Positions 1 through 13,733 of a stretch of 64,000 bases of DNA are shown here, one piece after another. Within the stretch, counting starts at the first letter, position 1. The number at the start of each line of letters is the position of its first letter. The notes beneath the pieces were generated by a model, which saw only the letters and a program-made list of their open reading frames with translations, was not told where the DNA came from and did no database searches. Both the position numbers and the translations under genes were made by a program. Source of the stretch: Tethya wilhelma (Eukaryota > Porifera > Demospongiae > Tethyida > Tethyidae); NCBI GenBank assembly GCA_964030475.1, contig CAXIPT010000003.1, positions 11,424,295-11,488,294 of the forward strand. The letters are read 5' to 3'.

Positions 1-114
1 ACTGCCTTACAAGAGTTCACACTCTCACTTCAACACAAACACTCAATGTTTCAAAACAACTGTCACAATTCAATCTTGGTTTCACTCACCATTATCACTA
101 TTATTGTACCACAG

Positions 115-1576
115 GCTTGTCTTCTCCACCTACTGTGAACTGGCACAGATCTACACCACGCTGAGCAAGCAGCCCAACCCTCACAAACTGTCACCAGAGG
201 GAGCTGACTCCACCCTCACCGTCACAAGCCCCACCTCTGTTGTTACGATCGAAAGAGACCGCGAGCAGTCCATGTCACGATCCTCCCCTCGGGATCGTCG
301 TCCTAGTCGCAGCGGAGCAGCTAGCGGGCCGAACAAATCTCCGAGTCAAGATCGAGCAGGGACCAAACTCGAGCGAGAGTGGACAAAGGAGAGGGTAAGG
401 GAGGGGTACCTGGCGTGGGCGATGGTCAAGACGGCTCGCTACAGTCTGGACATCATGCGCAACCTTCAGAGTCTTGTGTCCGAGTTGCACAAGGAGGAGA
501 ACACAAGACAGTTGTCGGAGAAGGTTTTGGACGAGTTGCCCGACTTTGCACTTCTCGAGTTGAATCCTCAAGTGTACTACATTCAACTCGTAGTGAGCAG
601 CTTAGAAGATGTACCTCCTATAGAACTGCTAGCACCCAGTGCACAGCATCTGAGTACGGCTGGTCTGAATTGGTTCAAGATAGCTGGTCACTTCAACACG
701 CTACTCCAGCAGTGCTACTGGCAGAGAGCCACACTGCACCTCTCCCACTCTCAATGGGCTCTCCACTATCACACACTTACACCACTTGTCTATCCAAAAT
801 GCAAAGCACTGTTGACCTTCCTCACTGCACACTGTCAACAATTTGCCAAGACATGCAAACTGCCACCTCTTCCTTCGATCTTGCAAACTTCTCAACAGAA
901 ACGCAACAGTAGTGCCGGTGTGTCCGCCCCATCCACCCAGCCTCCTTTGACCGGTAATCAAAGTGGCAGCCCCCTTGATTATTACCTCACTGCAGTGGAT
1001 GCTGAGCTCACTGTTCTCTGGTCCAAGCCATTCATGACCACTCCTTCTACAGCACCACCATCCTCGTCCACTGGTGGACCTTGTAACACTAGTGCTTCAA
1101 TGTCCGATGATGATACCATTGTGGGTTACTTTGCAATGAACTATAAATCTGTTCGTACGCTAAACCCAGGAAATCTCTCCTCGTACGGATTCGAAACACA
1201 AGTTGTCACCCTATCGACGAAGGCTCTCACAGAGTTGTACAGTCTCTGGGACGATGTGGCTTCGACCACTAAAGTGTTCCTTGGTACCAAGCCCATCACA
1301 CGCCCTGTATCTCGTTCACCATCCAAACAGAAGAAGAGTGAGAAAGGGTTAGCGTTTAAGGTTCCTCCCGATCTTGCCAAGAGAGTTGAAGAGGTGGTGT
1401 GCAAGTTGGCGGAGGTGTTTGAGTTAAAAATGAGCAAAGAACAGCTACCTAAACTTGAACTGCACAGTGTGGTGGGTGTGGCTAAGATGCTGGAGCCTTT
1501 TGCGAGTGTCACTGCTAAAGGAGACGTCTACTACTTCTTCAAGGCACTGTTCTTTAACAGTAATACCATTCTATAG
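115..1576 (+). CDS. Last exon (C-terminal ~487 residues) of a large unrecognised protein
   Basis: A single long open exon follows a clear 3' splice site (ttgtaccacag, ending at 114) and runs to a TAG stop at 1574-1576. The first base completes a codon from an exon outside the window, so the protein is only partly visible. The sequence is mostly alpha-helical looking, with an Arg/Ser-rich low-complexity stretch near the start (around residues 55-85) and Ser/Thr/Pro-rich linkers around residues 265-290 and 310-330. The rest has blocks such as LNWFKIAGHFNTLLQQCYWQ that look like helical-repeat scaffold protein. I do not recognise the family; a large ciliary scaffold protein such as CFAP54 is only a guess. 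Codon use and length make it a real exon. The overlapping ORFs in other frames look like shadows. Confidence 0.75.
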
Positions 1577-2097
1577 AACCAAAAGGTCATCAATACTTTT
1601 TAGCCTGCTAGGGCTGATGATATGTATGGGTATTGTATAAATTTTAATAATGAATTGCGCATGCGCAACACATTCGCTCGCGAAATAGGCGGGTCTAGGG
1701 CCAGAAGCGGATATCAGATGCAGATCAGACTTATATACTGTGGCCAGACTAGACCAGACCAGTCTGACGTGCATGCAGTGCTGCATGCATGCAATACCAG
1801 AATCTCCGTGAGTCCGAGTCTAATCGCAATTCAGAGCAAAAAACTCAAGACGTAGACATCGACGACACCAGTGCTGCGTGATTTGTAAGTGTACACGTAC
1901 ACGCATACATGGTTGGACTTGCAATCTATGCTTAGATTTTTTTCCCCCCTTTATTTTTGTTTGCATGTTTTTGCTATTGGTATTAACGATTGGGCATTGG
2001 CATTGCCAGTGCAGTGACACTGCTCAGATTTTTTGTTTGTATGCTGTTAATTTGATCCTTTTTTTTTCTCCTTTCTTTTTCCCCTTCTTATTATGTC
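1577..2097. other. Intergenic, AT-rich, no gene seen
   Basis: Between the stop of the first gene and a MITE no reading frame looks coding. It contains a palindromic TTGCGCATGCGCAA-like site near 1658-1671, which resembles an NRF-1 binding site, and a CATGCAGTGCTGCATGCATGC run near 1771-1793. Confidence 0.5.
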
Positions 2098-2326
2098 TTA
2101 AGGCCATCATACACTGTGCAAGATTGTTGCATGCAACACATTGCATCAGTGCAATATGTTGCACAGTCTATGTTGCACGAAGTAGAAAGGCCTTCAACTT
2201 CGTGCAACATATTGCATGAAACATTTGAAAACAAAATCAAAACCAACATACACAGTTCAACATTGTTGTACGGATGTTGCATCAATGTTGCATGAAAATG
2301 TTGCATAGTGTATATGATGGGCTTAA
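2098..2326. mobile_element. TTAA-flanked MITE with ~24-bp terminal inverted repeats
   Basis: TTAA occurs at both ends (2098-2101 and 2323-2326). The ends are inverted copies: TTAAGGCCATCATACACTGT on the left matches, on the other strand, TTAAGCCCATCATATACACT on the right, with one small insertion. The interior has no ORF and is packed with GTTGCA/TGCAAC words in both orientations, including an inverted pair around a central AAGGCCTT, so a single strand should fold extensively. TTAA target sites are typical of piggyBac-type transposition, but the ends do not let me name the parent element. Confidence 0.7.
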
Positions 2327-2360
2327 TAATATAATAATAAAATTATTATTATCGGAATGG

Positions 2361-2502
2361 TAGCCTCGTTCCCAGTCCTTGTAGACTACCCCCGCGTTTA
2401 ATTCTTATACTTGCACGGGGTAGGCCTGGGTATCGGGTACGAGGTAGCAACAAAGGCTTATAATTATAGGAAAGGTAGGCATGGTGCCTGGGAATGAGGC
2501 TA
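2361..2502. mobile_element. Foldback MITE, TAGCCTCGTTCCCAG family
   Basis: The ends TAGCCTCGTTCCCAG and CTGGGAATGAGGCTA are inverted copies. Further members of this family lie at 8231-8296, 11680-11739, 34379-35005 and 36337-36400. The element has no coding capacity. Its right end lies 58 bp upstream of the chosen EMI gene start; an earlier in-frame ATG at 2494 lies inside the element and is therefore less likely to be the true start. Confidence 0.7.
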
Positions 2503-2559
2503 GAAAAACATGCCATTCTCATAGCCACTGTACGTACTACTAAAGTGTATGCCGACAAG

Positions 2560-3479
2560 ATGAAAGGACAGCAGTCAATTACTGAGGGTTGTACACCATA
2601 TGTACACATCTGGCCAACATCTGGGAAAGTTGAGAACCTTCTAATAGTGTGGTTGATTGTGGCTATTACAATCATAGTAGTGCCATTGGAAGTTCAGAGT
2701 CAAAGTCAGGCGTAAGCAAATTAATAATAATCATGCAGTTCACCAATATTAAATTGCAAGACATGATAACCCATTGTGTTATATTAACTTAAACTTAAAT
2801 GCGCACATTCAAGCTAGCATGCACAAAACTATAGGGCTTACAAATTATTTGTAATTTTGTAGGGGTGTATGTACTAGGCAGAGGTCAAGAACTATTCGAT
2901 ACGTGACAGATGTTGCATATGATAGTGAATCAGACCGCTACCGCTACAGGTGTGGATGGTTGCGATGGTGCACAGGCTCAAGATACTAGTAAGGATGACG
3001 CAAGTGATTCAGAATCAATATTATGATTTTGGCTATTATTGTGTACGGAGGTACGTATTAGTTTTTACTCCACATTATTATTCTTGCATGCAGTCAAACC
3101 TCCAAACTTGTTACTCGTTCCAATCTGGTATATGAAACTGAATACTATTGTTGTCATGGATATACTGGGACTCCACCTCACTGCCACTTTAGTCCAATAT
3201 GTACCAGACTACATTCATCAACTCACTATCGCACTGCTTACCGAACACATACGGCTTATGATGTGGAATCCTACAACTACAGCTACAGGTGTGGATGGTG
3301 GAGAAGATGTAGGGGTACACGTTACCGGTAAGTGATAATGATGACTATATACAATAATAGTATATTATTATAATAATATTACAAGGAGTGTACCAGCCCA
3401 AAGCATTTTAACCCTCGAGCTATTAAGTATATTACACATAATTATGCGTGCGTGCACGCTCACACACATGCACACATAT

Positions 3480-3521
<42 letters not shown>

Positions 3522-4725
3522 AACAACTTCGCTATAATATTATGTAATGATTGAATTGCTTGCCACAATTGACACAATCATACGTACGGTAGTACGTATA
3601 GTAGGAATGGGCCGACTGTCCCATAGACACAATACAAAATATTTATCGCCATAAAAATCTAACAACACAAAGTAGAGGCTTCAAACTTGCTCAGAGGCTC
3701 TCCTTTACAGAAAACCAACTGCATGGAAGGCTTAAACTTTGCCGAAACTTTTCTGATCACTCGTAGAGAGAGCGCTTGCGAGAAGCCACACTAGTGCAAT
3801 TTTGTTCTCCTAACTTACTTACTTACTTACTTACTTCCTTCTAACTGACTTACTTGAAAACGATTTCCAGAGAACCAGAAAGTGTTGAGCCAACTTTGAC
3901 GCCACAAAGTAAGTTCTTTTCTTGGGTAGTACGTTCCTTTATACTCGTTTTCATCGTAAATAGGCCTGAACAAAAACTAGAAAGCTTTGAAACTTAGTGT
4001 ATAAATTCATGTGCTACAATGCAGCCATCTTTGTAGGTAGAGTTCAAAGGTCATTATCCACGTGGCATTATTATGCGCATGCGCACTAGCCTCTAGCATA
4101 ATGAAGTGCATGTAGCTGAGACTCAAGCTTTTTGTAGGGACTAACCAGTCTCTGATAGTCTCCACACTGTAGTGTTGAAAAAAGTGAATGAACAAGTAGT
4201 AAAAATTTTGAAAAAATAAGTAGTGTAGGAATGGGCAGTGCGGTAAAAAGTATTGGAACAAGGTAGGGTCTCAGTTTCGGCACATGACTACTTCATTTTT
4301 ATGCCCAACTCTTGGCCAGCAGGTTATATACCTGTCTATTATAGTTTACTCCATTGCTTAGCCAAATAATTATTATAATAGTGAACCAATGCAATAATTA
4401 TGATAAGCTATGGTACTATTATAGTGTACAGATTATTGCAACACGACACTGAAAAATCCATATGAGGGTTAAAAAATAAAAATGAAGTAGTCATGTGCCG
4501 AAACTGAGACCCTGCCTTGTTCCAATACTTTTTACCGCACTGCCCATTCCTACACTACTTATTTTTTCAAAATTTTTACTACTTGTACTATTATGCAATG
4601 TCTGCAGACAAACAACAAAAGCTATAGCAAATCTAACACCAGAGTCTTATAGTCAGTACTCTATTGAACACAATTGTTGCCCTGGATACGAAGGAACCCC
4701 ACCTAATTGCAGACCCAGTGGTTGA
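2560..4725 (+). CDS. Small secreted or membrane-anchored protein with two EMI-type domains
   Basis: Four exons join in phase: 2560-2711, 2863-2988, 3094-3327 and 4608-4725, giving 209 residues with a TGA stop. A hydrophobic segment (LLIVWLIVAITIIVVP, residues ~27-42) is a signal peptide or anchor. Two repeats follow, each with the EMI-domain pattern: an early VCT/ICT cysteine, a YRCGWxRxCxGxRY block at an exon end, then (Y)CC.GY.GTPP.C at the start of the next. EMI domains are extracellular Cys-rich modules of matrix and multimerin/emilin-type proteins. Here nothing follows the second domain, so this is a minimal tandem-EMI protein. Exon borders fall at the same place in both domains, which points to internal duplication. 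The last intron carries a ~1-kb transposon ending about 20 bp before the acceptor. Start choice (2560 rather than 2494) is inferred. Confidence 0.75.
3481..3519. repeat. (CA)n microsatellite
   Basis: A pure CA run inside intron 3 of the EMI gene, just before the inserted 1-kb element. Confidence 0.9.
3577..4586 (+). mobile_element. ~1-kb non-autonomous transposon, copy A
   Basis: This segment is nearly identical to 27548-28537 and to 60084-61084 (opposite strand). The left end is ATCATACGTACGGTAGTACG followed by TATAGTAGGAATGGGCCGAC; the right end is AATTTTTACTACTTGT. The last ~400 bp (from about 4187) form a foldback with ~110-bp arms containing CATGTGCCGAAACTGAGACC on one side and its complement on the other. 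No transposase-like ORF is present. A perfect TGCGCATGCGCA-type palindrome (about 4073-4086), like an NRF-1 site, lies inside. It sits in intron 3 of the EMI gene. I found no clear target duplication. Confidence 0.8.
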
Positions 4726-4937
4726 TAAAGTACATATTGTACATGTTTTGTACCAATCTATATTTTGTATGCATGCTTTCTTATTAAACTTTATTATAAT
4801 GCTTTAATTTGTACAACATTAATTTACTCTGAATAATAATAATATTATTATTGGCTGTTTTTCTTTGATATTAATTATAATGAAAATTAATATCATTATG
4901 TTTTAGCTATGCATGTGAGTTAATAATTGTAAAAAAA

Positions 4938-5408
4938 ATGGCGGTTGCCCCTGATAGTGGAATCTCTGTGCTAGTGGTGGATGGGCCTAGGCCTCTTAGA
5001 GCCCTCCAGAGGCTTGGTTTCCCTCTGCCAGCCATTGCTTCAATGCAAGAGGCAGGAGCCCTGCTGACAGAAGCTTCCTGGATCATCAGGAAGACCACTT
5101 CTGGACTGTCTGTCAGTCTCTTTTGGCCCTCTGTGACTTCTTCTTCCTCAGTTGAGGTCAAGTTCTGTGCAAGTAAATCCAAGAAGAGGAGGTTGAGAAG
5201 GCAGAGGAGGAAGAAGTTGTCTGAACCACCTGCTGCCACAGCAGTGTCCAATCCTGTGCTGGCTCGTGATGCCGTTTGTGATGCTCAGAGTCATGCCTCT
5301 TCTGAAGCTCGTTGCGTTTCTCCCCTTCCTCAGGGCAGTGGTGAGTCTCAGAGATGTCCCTCTTCTGAAGTTCGTTGCATTTCTCCCCTGCCTCACAGTT
5401 TACATTAA
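4938..5408 (+). CDS. Orphan 156-residue ORF of unknown function
   Basis: An ATG-initiated ORF stands out because this stretch is clearly GC-richer than the AT-rich flanks. The product has a Ser/Leu-rich first half, a very basic patch near residues 80-95 (SKSKKRRLRRQRRKK, nuclear-localisation-like), and a C-terminal two-fold repeat of about 24 residues containing SSEARCVSPLP and SSEVRCISPLP. No family is recognised. The opposite strand is also open here for 114 residues, which reduces confidence that the plus frame is the coding one. It could be a fragment of a transposon protein. I see no splice partner. Confidence 0.35.
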   Translation: MAVAPDSGISVLVVDGPRPLRALQRLGFPLPAIASMQEAGALLTEASWIIRKTTSGLSVSLFWPSVTSSSSVEVKFCASKSKKRRLRRQRRKKLSEPPAATAVSNPVLARDAVCDAQSHASSEARCVSPLPQGSGESQRCPSSEVRCISPLPHSLH

Positions 5409-5682
5409 ATTTCTGTTGAAGGGAGCTAGTGCTTGCATGGTTCCATCACTTATATCCTTACTGAAATAATATTATAGTCAACTATTAAAACAAGTGGACA
5501 ATATTGAACACAGAAAACAACACTTCAAGACACACTAATCACACAACCATTGTTAATTAAAGTTTTAAAAAGTTGCTATTTTCATACAAAGAAATTCAAG
5601 ATTCAATCACAACCACAACACAAACTAGCTCCATGGGAGTACTGTCTCACTTGTATGATGTACAGTCTAACATTGTCGTACA

Positions 5683-8293
<2,611 letters not shown>

Positions 8294-10692
8294 CTATAAT
8301 TTCAAGACCTGCTGGTGTTGTTGTTCTGGCAGTAATGGTAGTACAGTTCTCTCCCAAGTGTTTTGCTCTTCCTTGGCAACCAGCATAGTAACGGACGATT
8401 GGATGACATCACTGATTTGAGATAACCGATGAGAGGACAAGCCCACTGCCAATGTGGCCTCGGTGTTGCTAATAGCAACAGAGTCGATGGTACAAAGATC
8501 ACTCAGAGTGAAGACTTGAGAGCAGGTGTGAGTGTCAATGATACTCAGAGAACCTGAACGAGAAGATAGGAATTAAAAATAGTCTTTGAAAAACACATCA
8601 ACATAAGTACTATTTCACAGCATAAAAAGTGTTTATAACAAATCACATGTGCAGTTTCCTAAGTTTTTACAACAAAAAATTATGTTTTTGTGAAGAAATT
8701 CATGAAAATTTTGGAGCTGCATACAATATATTCTAAGCAACTAACAACAACCACCCACTCACCATCTGCGGTGGCCATGACCCCCCATCCTGACGTCAGT
8801 GAACAGCAGGTGGGGAGAGAGGAGGAGTGGGGTCCCAGGATCCTCTTCACAGAGCTGGGTCCAGCCTCCTCCTTGAGGTCCCACACTGAGACAGACCCAG
8901 AGGAATAGCTGGAGAGAAAATATACAACAAGAAATCAACGATTGAAGATTATAGAAACAGCTTTCTCCAGATAATAGATATTTATATTTTCTCCTTCTAT
9001 GCAATAATTATTACATTGACAGGCCAAATAAAACATATTTATTTGATTTGGCATTGCTAGTATCAAGTTCTATAGGAGCAATAATATCTTTATTAAAAAT
9101 TTTAATGATGGCAAGTGCAATATAAAACTACTGAACTATTAAAGAAAACAGCACACACACATGGCACACACACATGGCACACATACCACATCAATATCGT
9201 ATCCTTGCAGCAGTCCACACAGCAGAGGACACCACAGCTGTCAGGCTGATGATCGCTGAGTCCACAAATCCTCTCTTTCCAGTTTCGTTCAACTTGTCTC
9301 TGTTGGAGGATGAGTGTCTTGACCACCTCCTTCCAGTTGATGACATCTAGGCTTAAGAAGAAGAAGAAACAATGCATATAATCTTTATTGAATTTTGCAA
9401 AAATAATTATTTTAACTCCTTTCAGTTTCATAATTATTACCCTAATTGTACAATTACATTCTGTATACATAATTATTACATTAACTCCTTTGTATCTGAT
9501 TTAGATTATATATTTAACCTGTTTGATCCTCACTCACCGTGACTCATCAATGGTATAGCCCATTTTGTGACAAATTGCAAACCACAATAAATTGTCCTCT
9601 GCCAGCGACCTCCACGCCCTGCTAACCTGGAGAAAGCAAACATTAAAAATGTTGTACCAATTAATAATTATTGGGCAGAAAATTTCAATTTTGAGGATCA
9701 AGCTAAAAATAATAAGAAAATTTGCGGATTTTCCATTATACAGTAGTTAAAATGCTATTGTTTAAACATGTCCGCTCTTGCTCACTGACTGACTGACTTA
9801 CTTGTGAGCACTTGCACAGATCTCTTCTGCTCAAGTGCTTGAAAATGAGAAGAGCTATTTCTCTCGGCAGTTGTACATCAAAGAAAGGAATGGTGTTTAT
9901 CTCATCCTACACAGTGAAACAAGACAAGGCAAAAAATCATAGTAAGTGTCTAATATCTGCACACAATACGTTCCCCAAGAGTATACTCCTGATTTCACTC
10001 ATATTCATGCCTCCCCTGATGCGTATTCAAAGCCTCTAAGTTAAGTGGGGAAGCCTTCCTAGAAGTTAAAAGCATTAATTTTCCTACTTGTGAATTATAA
10101 GGAACAAATTTAGTCCTCATAAGTATCTAAAGAAGGTCTGGTATGAAATTACTATGTACCAAATCTGATATGAGTGTGTCCAGCAAGGACGCCTCTTTCT
10201 TCAAGGCACCTCTCTCATCACTCTTCTTCTTAATTCCTCCTCCAGCTGCACTTTGACCCCGTCTCTCTATCGGAGGCAGCACCAGGAGGGGAGCAGGCTC
10301 ACCAACGGACTGGTGGGGAGGAGGGGAAGGAGGGACATCGAGGGATGGACGCTTATTGCCAGCCACTAGTTCAGCTGCTGCATCTTCTTCATCGATGATG
10401 CTTCCACGTTTACCAAGAGATACAGGATTAGGCACTGGGAATGATAGAATGATAACACATTCCCCCATGTTATGATTGAATCACATAAATTATCTTAATA
10501 TTGATAAACAAAAAAAAATTCCTGATAATATTTTTATATGCCTATACCATATCTATTGTGATCTGTGGCCTGTACGACATTGGATCTGTGACTTATCTCT
10601 TCCCTCCAGTTGGACAAGAATAACTCCAGCTCCCCAACACCTGAGGGAGCACCATCATCATCATCGTACACCATCTCGTCTTCATTATCCAT
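8294..10692 (-). CDS. FBXW8: FBXW8-like F-box/WD40 protein, truncated after the first WD repeats
   Basis: Seven minus-strand exons join in phase: 10548-10692, 10160-10434, 9802-9906, 9538-9626, 9187-9351, 8763-8908 and 8294-8553 (394 residues). An acidic start (MDNEDEMVYDDDD) precedes a low-complexity region, then LLDTLISDL, PFFDVQLPREIALLIFKHLS and CKCSQVSRAWRSLAEDNLLW. This F-box order and its flanks match FBXW8, the substrate receptor of CUL7 ubiquitin ligase. Two WD-type blades follow (YSSGSVSVWDL; GSLSIIDTHTCSQVFTLSD). Human FBXW8 is ~598 residues; here the remaining propeller is missing. The final exon reads into a MITE whose terminal TAG is the stop. An alternative donor (ACT|gtacta at 8344) would end that exon in phase 0, the phase of the first p38 exon. 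F-box annotation is firm; functionality is doubtful. Confidence 0.85.
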
Positions 10693-10915
10693 TATTATTG
10701 CAAAATGGAACGGGTCGTCAAAAACAGAAACTCAATATTAAACTGCAAAAATTGCTACATTTTAAACATTTAACCAATAACCTAATGTATATGTAGGAGC
10801 ATACAGTGATAAGTTAATATAAACATGCAGTGAACATTTTGTATTGTGTCAATGGGACAGCCGGTCCATTCCTACTATATGTACCACTGTACATATATAA
10901 AAACCAAACTCTGTT
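10693..10915. other. Short FBXW8-PLBD intergenic spacer
   Basis: These 223 bp separate two same-strand genes and must contain the FBXW8 promoter and the PLBD 3' end. A fragment of the ~1-kb element end (TTTTGTATTGTGTCAATGGG) lies at about 10838-10880. Confidence 0.5.
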
Positions 10916-13685
10916 CTAACTATCCCATTTAACTGTGATGGGGCCAAAGTCCCATCTGTCAGGGTGTCCCAGTGGTATAGGTTTGAAGCCCGAACTGCTC
11001 CACTCAAAGACAGGCTGCTGATCAAACGTTGGCCCACTGGTTGCCATGCACGACAGTGTAGCAAACAGCTGAGAACTAGTCACCTGCAAAGAAAATCAGG
11101 AAAAAGTTTCTAAAAATTTTCTATCATACAAAATGCAATACATTATTGCAACAATAGCATTGTGACCAAGTCACGTGAGAATCATGTGACTTCATGTTAG
11201 CATTTTGGCAGTAGATCATGTGAGAATCACATGACAATAATGCAGATCATTTGAGAATCATGTGACCGATAATACCTTATTATCGGTGCCGCCATGGCGA
11301 CGATGCCCGAGGGCAGAGAAGGGGTAGGACCCGTTGGAGGGATTGAGATCGGAGCGAGCTGAAATGGCGTTCTCTCCAGAGTAGGGTGGATCACACTTGC
11401 ACTTGGAGAGAGGGTCATTCTTAAAGTCATTGTACCTACGAAATTAGAATGATCAAACTACATTAAGGTTACTATTAATTGCGGCAACTAATTTTAGCGG
11501 TTTGGCACATATGTACTTTTGGCCGATTTTAATTTTAGCGATTTTTTTTGAAATTCTATTACGGTATAAAATATTGTGCATACTTAATTTAGTGATTTTC
11601 AAGCTTCTCGCTAAAATCGCTAAAATTAGTTGCCGCAATTAATAGTAACCTTAAGGTATTCAAAAACTGGGAAAATTTATAGCCTTGTTCCCAGACTCCT
11701 CATTTTCGAATGTGAGGAAGGAGTCTGAGAACGAGGCTAGAAAAGTAATAGCAACAATCACACATGCAGAACTGGCAAATTTGTTAATTTTTAAAACTTT
11801 AAAGTGACCAACACTGCTAACCAAACCAACCACCCTACCTCATGAGCTTTATCATGGAGTTGATGTCCGTCACTTTATGGTGGTCCCGTTTGAAGATCAA
11901 CGCCCTCGGGGAGCCTTCCCAGGAAAACCACTGACCGTACTTCTTAACGAGGTCAGCCCCTCCACTCTTGGTGAAGATTTCAGAATAGTAACTGCAAAGA
12001 TTTGGAATCCATATCACAGTCATGGTTACGAATAATGGTGTGGCATTAGAGCATAAACAACATTGGAAGTGTAGTTTTTGGAGAGCTAGTTTGTGGATAT
12101 TAGTATTGCTCATAACATTATGGGCCATCTATGCTATTGCTATATACCAGTATTATTATGAATAGTCCTTAGGTGATGTATGTAGCAACCGAAACACAAA
12201 ATCAACTATGAGGAATGTTATGATACGTAACAGTAATGGTTGTGTGGCATTAAGGTATAAACAACAACGTAAGTGTAGTTTTTGAAGAATATTGCTCATA
12301 TGGGCCTTCAGTGCTATAACAATTGAATATATATATACTCAATCATGAGGAATGTGTCAATGATTTTGATAATGATTTTGACAAAAGACTTACGGAATGT
12401 TGAAACTGGGCCAGTATGATAGCTTCCTCAGCAGACCAGTCTGATCTTCACTCTTCACGGTACCACTGTCAATTACAGACCAAGAAACAGACAAAAGATG
12501 GAGAGAACAAGTGGTAAAAATTTCAAAAAATAAGCAGTGTAGGAATGGGCAGCGCAGTATTGGAACAAGGCATGTCTCAATTTCGGTTAGGAGAACAAAA
12601 ATGGCACTATGGTGGCTTTCCACAAGCGCTTTCCACGAGTGCTGAGTAAAGTTTTTGTGAGTTTTAGAACTTGCATGCAGTTGGTAATCTGTCAGTGAGA
12701 GCCTCTGTGCAACTTTGAAGGTTTAATTTTGTTTGACTAGATTTTTATAGTGACCAACATTTTGTATTGTGTCTATGGGACAGTCGGCCCATTCCTACAC
12801 TTATGCAGTACGCAGTATGCAGTATGCAGTACGCAGTATGCAGTACGCAGTATGCAGTACGCAGTACGCAGTATGCAGTACACAGTACGCAGTATGCAGT
12901 ACACAGTATACAGTATACAGTGCACAGTGCACAGTGCACACACAGCACACAGTGCACAGTGCACAGCGCACACACAGCACACAGTGCACAGTGCACAGTA
13001 TACGGTACACAGACAATAGTACGTACGGTATTTGTTCAACGATCCAAAGAAGGTTGTCACTGAGTGTCTTCTCTCCTTTCTTGAACAGTTTATAGTCCAC
13101 CACCATCCACTGGTTGTTGTAGCTGGACGGGAATCAATGAAAGAGAACAACACAGTATAATCTCATGTACATCTATCTTCACTGTACACTCAGTCCTTCC
13201 ATGCTTTTTGTACTATAGCTGAAGGAAGTGAGAAAAGATCTAGTTTATCAAGCTAAACCCTCTTCACTAAAGAACATTATCAATCTGTGATAATAGCCTT
13301 GTACCCACGCCCTCCATAACCTTCGTAAGTATTATAATATATACATAGCTGCAGGGAAGAAAGAAAAGACCTGTTTTCTTAAGCTGCACCCTAGCTCTTT
13401 AATATTTCAATATATGCAAAGAAAGAATGAAAAATCAAAAGTTCAACACATCACGTTTTACATTGACTACAAAAAAACAGGAAAGGTTCCACATGCAGGG
13501 GTATGTACATTTTATTTGCATGTTCTTACGTGCCCATGTTGTAGAGTGCAAAGTTTGCTGCCCACTCTTTGCCATTCTTGGAGAGACGATTTGCTACCAC
13601 TGAACGGATTCCCTCAAAGAGATTGAAGTCCTTTACATAGCGCCACAAATCAGGGTTACTATTGCCAATAGTGGTCTCCATGGTA

Positions 13686-13733
<48 letters not shown>

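Noticed and set aside
379..912. 177-residue frame overlapping the first gene
   Set aside because: Shadow of the 115-1576 exon in another frame; the main frame is far longer and ends with a clean splice and stop.
2101..2322. Candidate structured non-coding RNA because of dense inverted words
   Set aside because: Terminal inverted repeats with TTAA on both sides explain it better as a MITE.
4007..4283. ORFs beginning MPKLRP and MFQYFLPHCPF at 4007-4283, 4495, 27434, 27961-28237, 28446, 35582 and 60393
   Set aside because: They lie in the foldback arms of the ~1-kb element and recur in opposite orientations; no transposase motifs, so treated as repeat shadows.
12802..13012. Possible CRISPR-like or regulatory array
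   Set aside because: Direct contiguous 7-mers without spacers; an ordinary minisatellite in an intron of an animal gene.
12745..13153. Several overlapping ORFs on both strands made of Tyr/Cys/Val/His repeats
   Set aside because: They are translations of the 7-bp minisatellite, which is open in many frames by periodicity; no start context or homology.
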